A model generated the notes under the pieces. That model had not been told where the DNA came from and ran no database searches. It saw nothing but the letters and a program-made list of their open reading frames with translations. Shown one piece after another: positions 1 to 8,571 of a stretch of DNA of 54,569 bases (its first letter is position 1; every line of letters begins with the position of its first letter). Position numbers and translations under genes: made by a program. The stretch comes from an uncultured Eudoraea sp. (GTDB lineage Bacteria; Bacteroidota; Bacteroidia; Flavobacteriales; Flavobacteriaceae): positions 1 to 54,569 of the forward strand of contig NZ_CAMYKG010000028.1 in the NCBI RefSeq assembly GCF_947258925.1, in the 5' to 3' direction.

Positions 1-18
1 GAGAATATATTAATAATA

Positions 19-92
19 GGCCCCGTGGCGCAACTGAATAGCGCATCAGATTTCGGCTCTGAGGGTTGGGGGTTTGAATCCCTCCGGGGTCA
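19..92 (+). tRNA. tRNA-Arg (anticodon TCG)
   Basis: A complete cloverleaf folds by eye. The acceptor stem is 19-25 with 85-91 (one G-U pair). The anticodon stem is 46-50 with 58-62. The seven-base loop 51-57 holds TCG at 53-55, which reads the CGA/CGN arginine codons. The T arm is 68-84 with the TTTGAAT loop, and the discriminator base is A92. No CCA is encoded. A strong hairpin terminator follows at once. Confidence 0.95.
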
Positions 93-100
93 CGAATAAA

Positions 101-156
101 TAAAAATCCCAAACGGCAAATCAAGCTCGCTTGAATTTGTATGTTTGGGATTTTTA
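101..156 (+). terminator. Terminator hairpin of the tRNA-Arg gene
   Basis: A 14-bp outer stem (101-114 with 143-156) encloses a second inverted repeat (118-127 with 129-139). The 3' arm runs into a T-rich stretch. It lies 9 bp after the tRNA, so it should end that transcript. The outer arms also give T-runs on both strands. Confidence 0.75.
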
Positions 157-252
157 TTTTCAAGGCGGAGCCTTGTAGGGAAGAACGCCAGTTAATCCCG
201 TTCTATTTTCAAGGCGGAGCCTTGCAAGGAAAAACGCTCGTTGATCCTGCTT
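155..252. repeat. Two tandem copies of a 49-bp unit beside the tRNA
   Basis: Copy 1 is 155-203 and copy 2 is 204-252. The first 21 bases are identical and the remainder differs at scattered positions. Each copy contains the small palindrome CAAGGC-GGA-GCCTTG. The unit length is not a multiple of three, so a coding repeat is unlikely. No gene is convincing between the tRNA and position 335. Confidence 0.7.
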
Positions 253-335
253 ATTTTTTGGGATTCTTCAATTTCAATTTACGGTTAAAAACAGATGTCG
301 GCAATAGTCTTATTAATTTGCTTTAAGCAAAGAAA

Positions 336-1082
336 TTAATTCTGGTAGTGAGAGAATGCTTCAGAAAAAAAACTTACACCAGCATTTTTGTCCACTCCTG
401 TTGCAGGCAGGATGGCTCCATTAAACCCATTTACTCCCCAGTTTCCATGGGATAAGGGTTTGAATTCTAAAATATTTACTTCATCATTCCCTTGATAACC
501 ACTTATATAAAAATAGTGGTCGCTACAAATAGAATCGGGAACGGCAAGACCTAATCCCACAGCCCGACCGGAATTGTCATTAAAATTAGCATAGGCACCC
601 GTATCAAAATGATGTGGCCATATCCGTATTTCCGAAGTTAAACCATGGTCTTTTAAAAATTTTTCTAAAATTAGTTGAGCTGATATGCGGAGTTTTAATA
701 ATTCCCGGAGTCTTTGGGTATCTAAGAGGCGGAATATATAGTTATCATCTATTTCGTAGGGAAATTCATAATGAAAGGAATACTTATATGGTGACCTAAG
801 ACCTGCCTTGGTTGCCATTCTTTCGATCCATTCCAGAATTTCGGAATGACTAATGCCTTCTAAGCGCAATGGAACGGATACGTTATTCGAATTCCAGTGC
901 AACTCAAATTTTTTATAGCTGACAGATAATGTATCCCCGTTTTTATTTAAAGGTCCGGAATAAAGACTTTCATTTTCGATTGAAAAGGTAAGATTTGTAT
1001 GGCTGTCATCATCTTTTTTAGGCAAAAAACTGATTCCGGTTGCCGCAAGATACTGTGCAAGCAGATACATCTTTTCTTCCAT
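336..1082 (-). CDS. Conserved-looking hypothetical protein, 248 aa
   Basis: I do not recognise this protein. It is a soluble-looking protein without signal peptide or membrane segment. It has many aromatic residues and a histidine-containing stretch, IWPHHFDTGAY, near residue 155, followed by a glycine-rich half that looks like beta structure. The start at 1082 (MEEKMYLL) lies 9 bp after the stop of the flavodoxin-fold gene, and a second Met four codons in is an alternative. It is the last gene of a probable three-gene operon with that reductase and the zinc-ribbon protein, so a linked redox or metal role is possible but is only inference. Confidence 0.75.
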   Translation of the reverse strand: MEEKMYLLAQYLAATGISFLPKKDDDSHTNLTFSIENESLYSGPLNKNGDTLSVSYKKFELHWNSNNVSVPLRLEGISHSEILEWIERMATKAGLRSPYKYSFHYEFPYEIDDNYIFRLLDTQRLRELLKLRISAQLILEKFLKDHGLTSEIRIWPHHFDTGAYANFNDNSGRAVGLGLAVPDSICSDHYFYISGYQGNDEVNILEFKPLSHGNWGVNGFNGAILPATGVDKNAGVSFFSEAFSHYQN

Positions 1083-1091
1083 ATTGCAGGT

Positions 1092-1850
1092 TTACCTTTT
1101 ATGTTCCGGGCTATCAAATCCTGCTTTGCAACCAGCGGCCCACTCATCCGGTTGGTTACCATGAGCAGGAATACCTCCCTTATCCTTTAACATTCTGGCT
1201 AAGTGTAAACAATTCCAGACCAGGAAAGTTGTGTTTCTATTAGTAAAGTCATTCTCAGGACCTCCGGATCCTTCATCCCTGTAAGAGGGTCCCGGGCCTG
1301 CTTCACCCATCCAGCCGGCATCGGCTTGTGGAGGTACAGTATAGCCAATATGAGAAAGCGAAAACAGTATATTCATGGCGCAATGTTTTACGCCATCTTC
1401 GTTTCCTGTAATCAAGGTTGCACCCACTTTTCCATAATCCCTGTATTGACCTTTTTCATTAAACATATGCGTATACCCATACATACGCTCTAAAACCCGG
1501 TTACACACAGAAGATTTCTCTCCCAACCAGACAGAAGTACATACGATAAGAATATCACAGGCGTCCACTTCCTTTTGAAGCATGGGCCAGTCATCTTTCT
1601 CCCATTCCGGGGTTTTAGACATATCCAACCCCAGTCCGGCAGGAATCTCATAATCCACGGGCCTGATTACTTTGGTAGCCACGCCATTGGCTTCAAAAAT
1701 TCGCTGTGCTACACCAATTAATCCTTCCGTATGAGACAGAACCGGAGTTCTGTTTAGTGTACAATTGAGGAATAATACTTTTAAATCATCATACTTAGCA
1801 GGGGGATTGGAACAATGTTGTTCCGTCATTTTTGAAAGTTGTTTTGACAT
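1092..1850 (-). CDS. NADPH-dependent FMN reductase / flavodoxin-fold oxidoreductase
   Basis: The product is about 252 residues long and belongs to the flavodoxin-like NAD(P)H:FMN reductase superfamily. The first beta strand (LKVLFLNCT, residues 23-31) leads into a phosphate-binding loop with TLNRTPVLSHTE. A second flavin-loop stretch, CTSVWLGEKSSVCNRVLERM, follows in the middle. The reading frame extends upstream to 1931, but that would overlap the preceding gene by 53 bp. The ATG at 1850 (MSKQLSKM) leaves a 28-bp gap and fits the family's length, so I chose it. The substrate cannot be read from the sequence. The gene is probably cotranscribed with the zinc-ribbon gene upstream. Confidence 0.85.
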   Translation of the reverse strand: MSKQLSKMTEQHCSNPPAKYDDLKVLFLNCTLNRTPVLSHTEGLIGVAQRIFEANGVATKVIRPVDYEIPAGLGLDMSKTPEWEKDDWPMLQKEVDACDILIVCTSVWLGEKSSVCNRVLERMYGYTHMFNEKGQYRDYGKVGATLITGNEDGVKHCAMNILFSLSHIGYTVPPQADAGWMGEAGPGPSYRDEGSGGPENDFTNRNTTFLVWNCLHLARMLKDKGGIPAHGNQPDEWAAGCKAGFDSPEHKR

Positions 1851-1878
1851 TATTGATTGTTTAGATTTTCGGTTAGAA

Positions 1879-2151
1879 TTATTCTTTAAAGGATATTTTA
1901 CAAGTAGGACATTCCGTGCCATGGACAGCACTTTTTAGTTTTATACCGTCTAAGTTGGTGACGACAAAATCCTGAATAAATGCGTACTTGCTTTCTTTAT
2001 TATTTACTTTAATCTGAGTATCCTTATATTTTTCGCGGATAACATTGCCATATTCCTGGTCACCCCAGCAATTTGGACAAACACCCTTAGGTACAATGTC
2101 AAATTCATCTGATCTTTTCTTTTTGAAAAGTTTACTGAAAAAATTATTCAT
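1879..2151 (-). CDS. Small zinc-ribbon protein, 90 aa
   Basis: Two CxxC knuckles, C25-x2-C28 (CPNC) and C81-x2-C84 (CPTC), sit 52 residues apart, as expected for a zinc ribbon with a beta-rich insert. A basic, hydrophobic N-terminus (FFSKLFKKKR) precedes them. There is no catalytic motif, so the function is unknown. It is the first gene of the operon that continues with the flavodoxin-fold reductase. A possible role is a metal-binding partner or a protein-protein adaptor. Confidence 0.75.
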   Translation of the reverse strand: MNNFFSKLFKKKRSDEFDIVPKGVCPNCWGDQEYGNVIREKYKDTQIKVNNKESKYAFIQDFVVTNLDGIKLKSAVHGTECPTCKISFKE

Positions 2152-2319
2152 GAGTGTACTTTTTTATGAATAGAATTCTATTGCGTTCTCTATCTAAGAG
2201 TCTGCTTTTTCTTAGAATACTTACAGTTTGACTAAATATTTGATTTACTCAAATTATGAGCATGCACAAATGATTGTCTAACAACAAATAGTAGTTCGCA
2301 AAGGGGTTTAAGTACATCC

Positions 2320-4947
2320 TTAAATTAATTCACCCCTGGCTTCTTTGTCTTTAAAATGCTTTACCAGATCTAGTGCGTCTGGCACCACATCGCTACATAG
2401 CACAATAAGGGAACCTTTTTCAGCATGTGTCACCGCGTGTGTAATGGCTTCTTTTTCTGAAGGAATGATGGTCGTTTTTTTATTGGGATCGTGTTTTTTA
2501 ATACCCGCATCCAGCATGTTAATAAGTTCATTCTCCGATTTTCCGCGAAGGTTTTTATCCTGTCTGATAATAATTTCATCAAACATTTCTGCTGCAATAC
2601 TGCCCATCTCAGTGTTATCCTCTTCCCTTCTGTCGCCAATTCCTGCAATAATCCCAACTTTTACTGTTGCATCAAGATTGTCTGTAAACTTTTGGAGTGC
2701 ACGCATTCCGGCGGGGTTGTGTGCATAGTCCAATAAGATATTAAAATCATTAAACTTAAACAGGTTTAAACGGCCTGGGGTACTTGAAGCTGATGGGATG
2801 AAAGTCTCTAAGGCTGCTTTAGTATCCTCAATACTTATTCCCTGTACATTGGCAGCAATAATAGCTGGAAGAATATTCTGAATCATGAAAAGTGCCTTAC
2901 CACCATAAGTGAGGGGTATATTTTCGGCTTTCATCAATCGCATTTTCCACTCACCTCTGCATAAGGTAACATAGCCATTTTCATAAATGGCCGTTATTCC
3001 ACCTATTCTTTGTAAGGCCTGAATCCTGGGATTATTTTCATCCATAGAGAAAAGTGCGAGATTACAATTTATGTTTCTGCGCATTTCGTAAACTAAGTCG
3101 TCATCCGCATTTAAGATAGCATAACCATCAGGCAATACAGTTTCAGGAATAACCGCCTTAACCCTGGCAAGTTTTTCTATAGTATGGATGCCTTTTAAAC
3201 CTAAATGATCTGCTGAGACGTTGGTGACAATGGCAACGTCACATTTCTTAAATCCCAATCCTGCTCTTAACAAACCTCCTCTTGCACATTCCAGAACGGC
3301 AAAATTTACAGTAGGATCTTTTAGTACAAACTCTGCACTTGCCGGTCCGGTGCAATCTCCTTTCATCAACATTCTATTTTGGATATAAACGCCATCACTG
3401 GTTGTATAACCAACCCTTTGTCCATGCATTTTGGCTATATGGGCAATTAGCCTGCTCGTGGTAGTTTTACCATTTGTTCCTGTAATGGCAATAATGGGTA
3501 TTCTACCCGTATCACCTTTCTGAGGGAATAGTTTATCTACTACCGGAGCAGCAACATTTCTGGGTAATCCTGTGGTGGGAGCCAGGTGCATCCTAAACCC
3601 GGGACCTGCATTTACTTCCAGAACCGCACCACCTGTATCTGAAAGTGGCTGGCTAATATCACTGGTCATTACATCAATACCACAAATATCGAGGTCAATG
3701 ATCTTTGAAATCCGCTCTGCCATTGATACATTGGCCGGATGAATAATATCCGTAACATCTTCTGCAGTGCCTCCCGTACTTAAGTTGGCCGTATCCTTTA
3801 AAATTAATCGTTCCCCATCTTTTAAGACGGAGTCTACTGTATAGCCTGCATCGGCAATAATCGTCTTAGTTAAATCGTTTATGGTAATCGCTGTAAGAAC
3901 TTTCTCGTGGCCATAACCCCTTCGTGGATCTTTGTTCACTTCCTCAACCAATTCCTGTATGGTAGATTTTCCATCACCAACAACATTGGCCGGGGTACGT
4001 TTTGCTGCAGCAACGAAATTATGATTAATGACTAAAAGGCGATAATCCTCACCTGTAATATATTTCTCTACAATGACTCTCCTTGATACTTCTTTTGCTA
4101 CTTTGAAGGCCTCAAGCGCATCTTCATAAGAATTAATATCTACTGTAATTCCTCTACCGTGATTACCATCTATAGGTTTAATTACAAGTGGATACCCCAC
4201 ATAATGGCAAGCATCTTCTAAGCTGCTTTCACGACTGATTATGTCGCCACGGGGGACTTCAACTTCAGCCTGTTCCAATAAATATTTAGTATCTTCCTTA
4301 TCACATGCTAATTCAACTCCTATACTACTGGTCTCACTGGTTACGGTGGCTTGTATTCTTTTCTGATTAGCACCATAGCCAAGTTGCACAAGCGAATACT
4401 TATTTAATCGAATCCACGGTATTCCGCGACTTTGCGCTTCCTGAACTATGGACCCTGTACTTGGTCCAAGTCGTTCAGATTCTCGAAGTTCGCGCATCCT
4501 CTGAATGTCATCTTCCATATCATAAGGCTCAGCCGCAATCAGGGCTTCACAAATACGAACAGCAGCTTTGGCAGCATATCTCCCTACAGATTCTTCAATA
4601 TAGGAGAAAACAACATTGTATACCCCTTTCTCCCCATATCCACGGGTTCTTCCAAATCCGGTATCCATATCAGCCAATGTTTGGATTTCTAATGCAATAT
4701 GCTCAATTACATGACCCATCCACGTGCCTTCATCCACCCGCATAAAAAAACCTCCTTCGCATCCTTCTGAACATCTATGCGAATACATACTGGGAAACAT
4801 CTCTCGGATACGATCTGCAAAACCATCTATTTTATTGGTCGGTAATTCTTCCATTTCTTCCAAATCGAGTACCATCACGATAAGTTTGTGACGCCGAATT
4901 GACCAGAAATTCGGTCCCCTCATTGCATTTATTTCTCTTATTTTCAT
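2320..4947 (-). CDS. cphA: Cyanophycin synthetase
   Basis: This enzyme polymerises aspartate and arginine into cyanophycin (multi-L-arginyl-poly-L-aspartate) with ATP. At 875 residues it matches the usual CphA1 length. Three parts are visible: an N domain (about 1-160) with GHVIEHIALE at 78-87; an ATP-grasp domain (about 165-480) with DGNHGRGI; and a Mur-ligase-like domain with the P-loop GTNGKTT at 490-496. H79, E82 and H83 lie where some CphA1 enzymes are reported to carry a metal-dependent, primer-making site. The downstream Mur part is complete, unlike CphA2. It diverges from cphB across 167 bp that hold both promoters. Confidence 0.95.
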   Translation of the reverse strand: MKIREINAMRGPNFWSIRRHKLIVMVLDLEEMEELPTNKIDGFADRIREMFPSMYSHRCSEGCEGGFFMRVDEGTWMGHVIEHIALEIQTLADMDTGFGRTRGYGEKGVYNVVFSYIEESVGRYAAKAAVRICEALIAAEPYDMEDDIQRMRELRESERLGPSTGSIVQEAQSRGIPWIRLNKYSLVQLGYGANQKRIQATVTSETSSIGVELACDKEDTKYLLEQAEVEVPRGDIISRESSLEDACHYVGYPLVIKPIDGNHGRGITVDINSYEDALEAFKVAKEVSRRVIVEKYITGEDYRLLVINHNFVAAAKRTPANVVGDGKSTIQELVEEVNKDPRRGYGHEKVLTAITINDLTKTIIADAGYTVDSVLKDGERLILKDTANLSTGGTAEDVTDIIHPANVSMAERISKIIDLDICGIDVMTSDISQPLSDTGGAVLEVNAGPGFRMHLAPTTGLPRNVAAPVVDKLFPQKGDTGRIPIIAITGTNGKTTTSRLIAHIAKMHGQRVGYTTSDGVYIQNRMLMKGDCTGPASAEFVLKDPTVNFAVLECARGGLLRAGLGFKKCDVAIVTNVSADHLGLKGIHTIEKLARVKAVIPETVLPDGYAILNADDDLVYEMRRNINCNLALFSMDENNPRIQALQRIGGITAIYENGYVTLCRGEWKMRLMKAENIPLTYGGKALFMIQNILPAIIAANVQGISIEDTKAALETFIPSASSTPGRLNLFKFNDFNILLDYAHNPAGMRALQKFTDNLDATVKVGIIAGIGDRREEDNTEMGSIAAEMFDEIIIRQDKNLRGKSENELINMLDAGIKKHDPNKKTTIIPSEKEAITHAVTHAEKGSLIVLCSDVVPDALDLVKHFKDKEARGELI

Positions 4948-5086
4948 GACCTTAAGTTTTTATGGTTCTCAATCCTCGATTTGTCGTCTGACAAGGAGTT
5001 TCAGAGTGCTATTTTAGCTGTTAAAATGAGTTTAATAAGTTATGGGTAATTTCATAAATATATGACATTTTTTACAACATTAGCTG

Positions 5087-5094
5087 TATTTTTG
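5087..5094 (+). promoter_or_regulatory. Candidate minus-7 element for cphB
   Basis: TATTTTTG matches the Bacteroidota consensus TAnnTTTG exactly and lies 21 bp before the cphB start. This implies a leader of only about 14 bases. A TTTG-type minus-33 box is not clear. Confidence 0.45.
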
Positions 5095-5114
5095 CCTCCT
5101 AGACAATAAAAATT

Positions 5115-5978
5115 ATGACGGAAAAGGGAACCTTGATTCCAATAGGGGGAAATGAAGATAAAGGGATAGAAACAGGCGAGCAATATCACCTCGAATTTAT
5201 TCAGGAGAGTATCCTCTCCAGAGTAGTAAGCGAGAGCGGGGGCAAAGAGGCCCAAATTGTTGTTATCCCAACAGCCTCCAGTATACCAAAAGAAGTAAGT
5301 GATAGTTATCTTAAGGCCTTTGCTAAATTAGGATGCAGTAAGGTCCATATAATGGATATTCGAGATAAAAAAGAATCTGAAGATCCAAAGAATATTGAAT
5401 GGATTGGAAAGGCACAATGTGTTATGTTTTCAGGAGGAAACCAATCTAAGATTACAAAAGAAATCAGGAGTACCAGTTTACATAAAGTTCTGATGGAACG
5501 GTACAAAAAAGATTCATTGGTAGTAGCCGGTACAAGTGCGGGAGCGATGTGTATGTCGAGTGAAATGATCGCAGGTGGCAGCAGCACTGAATCTTTTATT
5601 AAGGGAGCAGTAAAAATGGATATGGGAATGGGTTTCATTTCCAATTTAATCATAGACTCCCATTTTATTCGTAGAGGTCGTTTTGGCCGACTTGCGGAAG
5701 CTGTGGCTAAATACCCTGAAATGATGGGCATTGGACTTGCAGAAGATACTGGACTGGTTATCAAAAATAGTAGTACTTTCGAAGTAATAGGTTCCGGAAT
5801 GGTTATCATGTTTGATCCAAGAAAACTAAAGCATAACAATGAAAAGATTTTAGAAAAAGGAACTCCAATGTCTCTGATTAATCTAAAAACTCACGTGCTC
5901 GCAAATGGGGATCGATTTAATTTAAAAAGAGGAAAGGTGAAAGTATTACCTCTTAATGCTCCCTTTCTGACCTCCTAA
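5115..5978 (+). CDS. cphB: Cyanophycinase
   Basis: This serine-type exopeptidase (family S51) cuts cyanophycin into beta-Asp-Arg dipeptides. At 287 residues it has the family length. The nucleophile elbow is GTSAGAM with Ser141, and the preceding MFSGGNQSKI segment and the later GIGLAEDTGLVI segment are typical of the family. No signal peptide is seen, so it should act on intracellular granules. It is transcribed away from cphA, which allows separate control of synthesis and breakdown. Its last four bases overlap the 3' end of the convergent iaaA gene. Confidence 0.93.
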   Translation: MTEKGTLIPIGGNEDKGIETGEQYHLEFIQESILSRVVSESGGKEAQIVVIPTASSIPKEVSDSYLKAFAKLGCSKVHIMDIRDKKESEDPKNIEWIGKAQCVMFSGGNQSKITKEIRSTSLHKVLMERYKKDSLVVAGTSAGAMCMSSEMIAGGSSTESFIKGAVKMDMGMGFISNLIIDSHFIRRGRFGRLAEAVAKYPEMMGIGLAEDTGLVIKNSSTFEVIGSGMVIMFDPRKLKHNNEKILEKGTPMSLINLKTHVLANGDRFNLKRGKVKVLPLNAPFLTS

Positions 5979-6907
5979 TCCTTATAAATGGCGGTATAAC
6001 CTGGAACATCAGATGATTTACAGGCCCTGTACATCCCCTCTGTGTTAAAAGGCATTGCAATATTACATTGGGCGTCGACAGCAATTATGCCACCATCTCC
6101 TCCAATTTTCAATAAGCGATTTTGGATTACTTCCTCTGCAGCATCCTGAAGCGATAGATTTTTGTATTCCATTAGACACGATATGTCATAGGCCACAACA
6201 CCTTTTATAAAAAATTCACCACTTCCTGTGCATGAAACTGCACATGTTTTATTGTTAGCATAATTCCCCACTCCAATCATTGGGCTGTCTCCAACTCTCC
6301 CATATTTTTTGTTTGTCATACCGCCGGTAGAAGTTGCAGCTGCCAAATTTCCAAATCTATCACAGGCTACAGCGCCAACAGTTCCAAATTTTGAATCTTT
6401 ATTTACAGAATGATCTAGCTGAAAACTATCGGTATCTTTGATCTCTTGCCACTGCCGGAAACGTAATTCGTCATAGAAATATTTTTCGTCCTCCAGTTGG
6501 TATTTCATTTTTTCAGCAAATTCCATAGCGCCCTTAGAAGCAAGGAATACGTGATCACTTTTATCCATAACATCCCTGGCAAGGCATATAGGATTTTTTA
6601 TTCCATGCACTAAGGATACTGCTCCTGCATTTAGTGTTTTTCCATCCATAATGGATGCATCCATTTCGTGTTTCCCTTCAGAAGTGAAAACACTTCCTTT
6701 TCCGGCATTGAACAAAGGTGAATCTTCAAGTTCCTTAACAGATAGCTCCACTGCCTCAACAGCCGATGATCCCAACTCCAAAGATTGATACCCTTTCTTT
6801 AAGGCCCTATTTAAAGCAGCTTTGTAAGCACTTTCTTTTTCCGGGGTCATCATTCCTTTAACAAGCGTTCCGGCACCTCCATGTATGGCAAGGGCTATTT
6901 TTTTCAT
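5975..6907 (-). CDS. iaaA: Isoaspartyl peptidase / plant-type L-asparaginase
   Basis: This Ntn-hydrolase cleaves isoaspartyl dipeptides and can finish cyanophycin breakdown by splitting beta-Asp-Arg to free amino acids. It is 310 residues long. The autoprocessing site is visible as KFG-TVGAVA, which makes Thr176 the likely nucleophile after cleavage, and the GxGD-like stretch RVGDSPMIGVG follows. No signal peptide is seen, so it is probably cytoplasmic. It lies 15 bp after ypdA and is probably cotranscribed with it. It is convergent with cphB. General L-asparaginase activity is also possible. Confidence 0.92.
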   Translation of the reverse strand: MKKIALAIHGGAGTLVKGMMTPEKESAYKAALNRALKKGYQSLELGSSAVEAVELSVKELEDSPLFNAGKGSVFTSEGKHEMDASIMDGKTLNAGAVSLVHGIKNPICLARDVMDKSDHVFLASKGAMEFAEKMKYQLEDEKYFYDELRFRQWQEIKDTDSFQLDHSVNKDSKFGTVGAVACDRFGNLAAATSTGGMTNKKYGRVGDSPMIGVGNYANNKTCAVSCTGSGEFFIKGVVAYDISCLMEYKNLSLQDAAEEVIQNRLLKIGGDGGIIAVDAQCNIAMPFNTEGMYRACKSSDVPGYTAIYKD

Positions 6908-6922
6908 TAGTGGCTAAAGCTC

Positions 6923-7906
6923 TTATTTAGTAGTTATAGATTTGTTTTTCCTTAAAATATCATTGATAATGATCTTAGCATGGATACGAGAATTTTCAAT
7001 AAACCATTTATGTGTTTCCATACCTCCGCAAATTACACCTGCGAGGTAAACTCCTTTTACATTAGTTTCCATAGTTTCTGGGTTATAATGGGGTAATTTT
7101 TTGTCATCTTTCGATAGTTCAATTCCAATGTTCTCCAGAAATTCAAAATTTGGGGTATATCCTGTTAAGGCCAGGACAAAATCATTTTCCAGAATAACTT
7201 TTCCTTCCGCGGTTTCCAATACAATTTCCTTTTCTCTAATCTCTTTTACAGTTGAGTTATAGTATGCTTTTATACTCCCTTCTTCAATTCTGTTCATAAT
7301 ATCTGGTCTTACCCAGTATTTGACTCTCTTGCCTACTTCAGGTCCTCTGATAATCAGGGTTACTTCCGCACCTTTTCGCCAGCACTCAAGTGCAGCGTCG
7401 ATGGCGGAATTACTTGCACCAACAACAGCCAGCTTTTGACCGGCATAGAAATGAGGGTCTTTATAATAATGAGATACTTTTGGAAGATCTTCTCCCGGAA
7501 CTTCAAGGAGGTTTGGAAGGTCATAAAATCCTGTAGCTATAGTAACATTATTGGCATAATAGGTATTTTTACTGCTAACCACTTCAAAATCATTTATTCT
7601 TTTGACTATAGTCTCCACTTTTTCGAAAAGGCGAATATTTAGCTTGTTGGACGTAACAATCCTCCTGTAATATTCTAAAGACTCATTGCGCTTGGGCTTT
7701 GCCTCATTACTTATAAAGGGAATATCATCTATTTCCAGTCGTTCAGATGAGGAGAAAAACTGCATATTCACCGGATAGTTAAATAAGGAATTAACTATTG
7801 GGCCCTTTTCTAAAATCAGGTAGCTCAATCCCCTTTTTTGAGCTTCTAGTCCGCAGGCTATGCCAATTGGTCCGCCACCAACAATCAAAAGATCCAATTT
7901 ATCCAT
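6923..7906 (-). CDS. ypdA: YpdA-family putative bacillithiol disulfide reductase
   Basis: This flavoprotein of the pyridine-nucleotide disulfide oxidoreductase fold is 327 residues long. The FAD-binding motif is GGGPIG near residue 10, and the NADPH-binding Rossmann motif is VVGASNSAID near residue 165. It lacks the redox CxxC of thioredoxin reductase, as YpdA proteins do. YpdA (Bdr) reduces bacillithiol disulfide. Bacillithiol is made by many Bacteroidota, but no bsh gene lies in this window. It heads a probable ypdA-iaaA operon. Confidence 0.85.
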   Translation of the reverse strand: MDKLDLLIVGGGPIGIACGLEAQKRGLSYLILEKGPIVNSLFNYPVNMQFFSSSERLEIDDIPFISNEAKPKRNESLEYYRRIVTSNKLNIRLFEKVETIVKRINDFEVVSSKNTYYANNVTIATGFYDLPNLLEVPGEDLPKVSHYYKDPHFYAGQKLAVVGASNSAIDAALECWRKGAEVTLIIRGPEVGKRVKYWVRPDIMNRIEEGSIKAYYNSTVKEIREKEIVLETAEGKVILENDFVLALTGYTPNFEFLENIGIELSKDDKKLPHYNPETMETNVKGVYLAGVICGGMETHKWFIENSRIHAKIIINDILRKNKSITTK

Positions 7907-7954
7907 GTGTATTTTAATAATTGAAGTAAAATATTATGCCTATTCTGGTAGGGG

Positions 7955-7962
7955 CAAAGCTA
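7955..7962 (-). promoter_or_regulatory. Candidate minus-7 element for ypdA-iaaA
   Basis: On the minus strand the sequence is TAGCTTTG, an exact TAnnTTTG match about 50 bp before the ypdA start. No clear minus-33 box is seen. Confidence 0.4.
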
Positions 7963-8145
7963 TGTAATTTATTCCTAAAGTAATAAATGAAGCTTAATCA
8001 AACTTGTGGTATCAATTGAATTAAGTAGCGGATAGTGGACATAGAATAAGCAATTGAAATTTAATCTTGTAGTAACATGACTTTTATCATTCTTTTTGTT
8101 TTTGATAAAACTGATCTTTATTTAATAATATTTAAATCGATAGTC

Positions 8146-8571
8146 ATGAATGTGCAGATTGAACTACCCGTTTCCAGTATAATGACCACTAACCTTATAA
8201 CCCTTGATGTAAAGGAAGGCCTCGAAAGAGCTGAACATTTATTGAAAAAATATAAAATAAGACACATCCCGGTAATTGATAAAGGCAAGATAGTTGGTAT
8301 GATAAGTTTGAATGACATACTTCGTATCAGTTTTGCAGATGGTGCTTACAGGGAAGAGGATAATATAGCTTCCTCTATTTATGAAATGTTCACTATCCGG
8401 CAAATGATGATAAGTAACTTAGAAACAGTTAGACCGGATACAACAATTAAAGAAGTTGCAGAACTACTTATAAAAAGGGAGTATCATTCATTACCCGTTG
8501 TTGAAGATGGTATTCTAAAAGGGATGGTCACTACCACAGATTTAATTCAGTACCTTCTTAAGCAGTGTTAA
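8146..8571 (+). CDS. Tandem CBS-domain protein, 141 aa
   Basis: The protein is essentially two CBS motifs, about residues 10-62 and 82-138, forming one Bateman module that usually binds adenine nucleotides. Typical CBS signatures are visible: RHIPVIDKGKIVGMISLNDIL and YHSLPVVEDGILKGMVTTTDL. No other domain is attached, so it may act as a small energy sensor or regulate a partner. The frame opens at 8077, but those residues are phenylalanine and isoleucine rich and unlike the family. The ATG at 8146 (MNVQIELPV) is the better start. It ends 4 bp inside the convergent rpe gene. Confidence 0.88.
   Translation: MNVQIELPVSSIMTTNLITLDVKEGLERAEHLLKKYKIRHIPVIDKGKIVGMISLNDILRISFADGAYREEDNIASSIYEMFTIRQMMISNLETVRPDTTIKEVAELLIKREYHSLPVVEDGILKGMVTTTDLIQYLLKQC

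Noticed and set aside
141-326. Plus-strand 61-codon frame after the tRNA
   Set aside because: It overlaps the tRNA terminator and the non-triplet 49-bp repeats, so coding is unlikely.
947-1162. Minus-strand 71-codon frame spanning the junction of the unknown and reductase genes
   Set aside because: It overlaps both better-supported genes in another frame.
5306-5839. Minus-strand 177-codon frame inside cphB
   Set aside because: It is antisense to the cyanophycinase catalytic region and matches no family. cphB explains the sequence.
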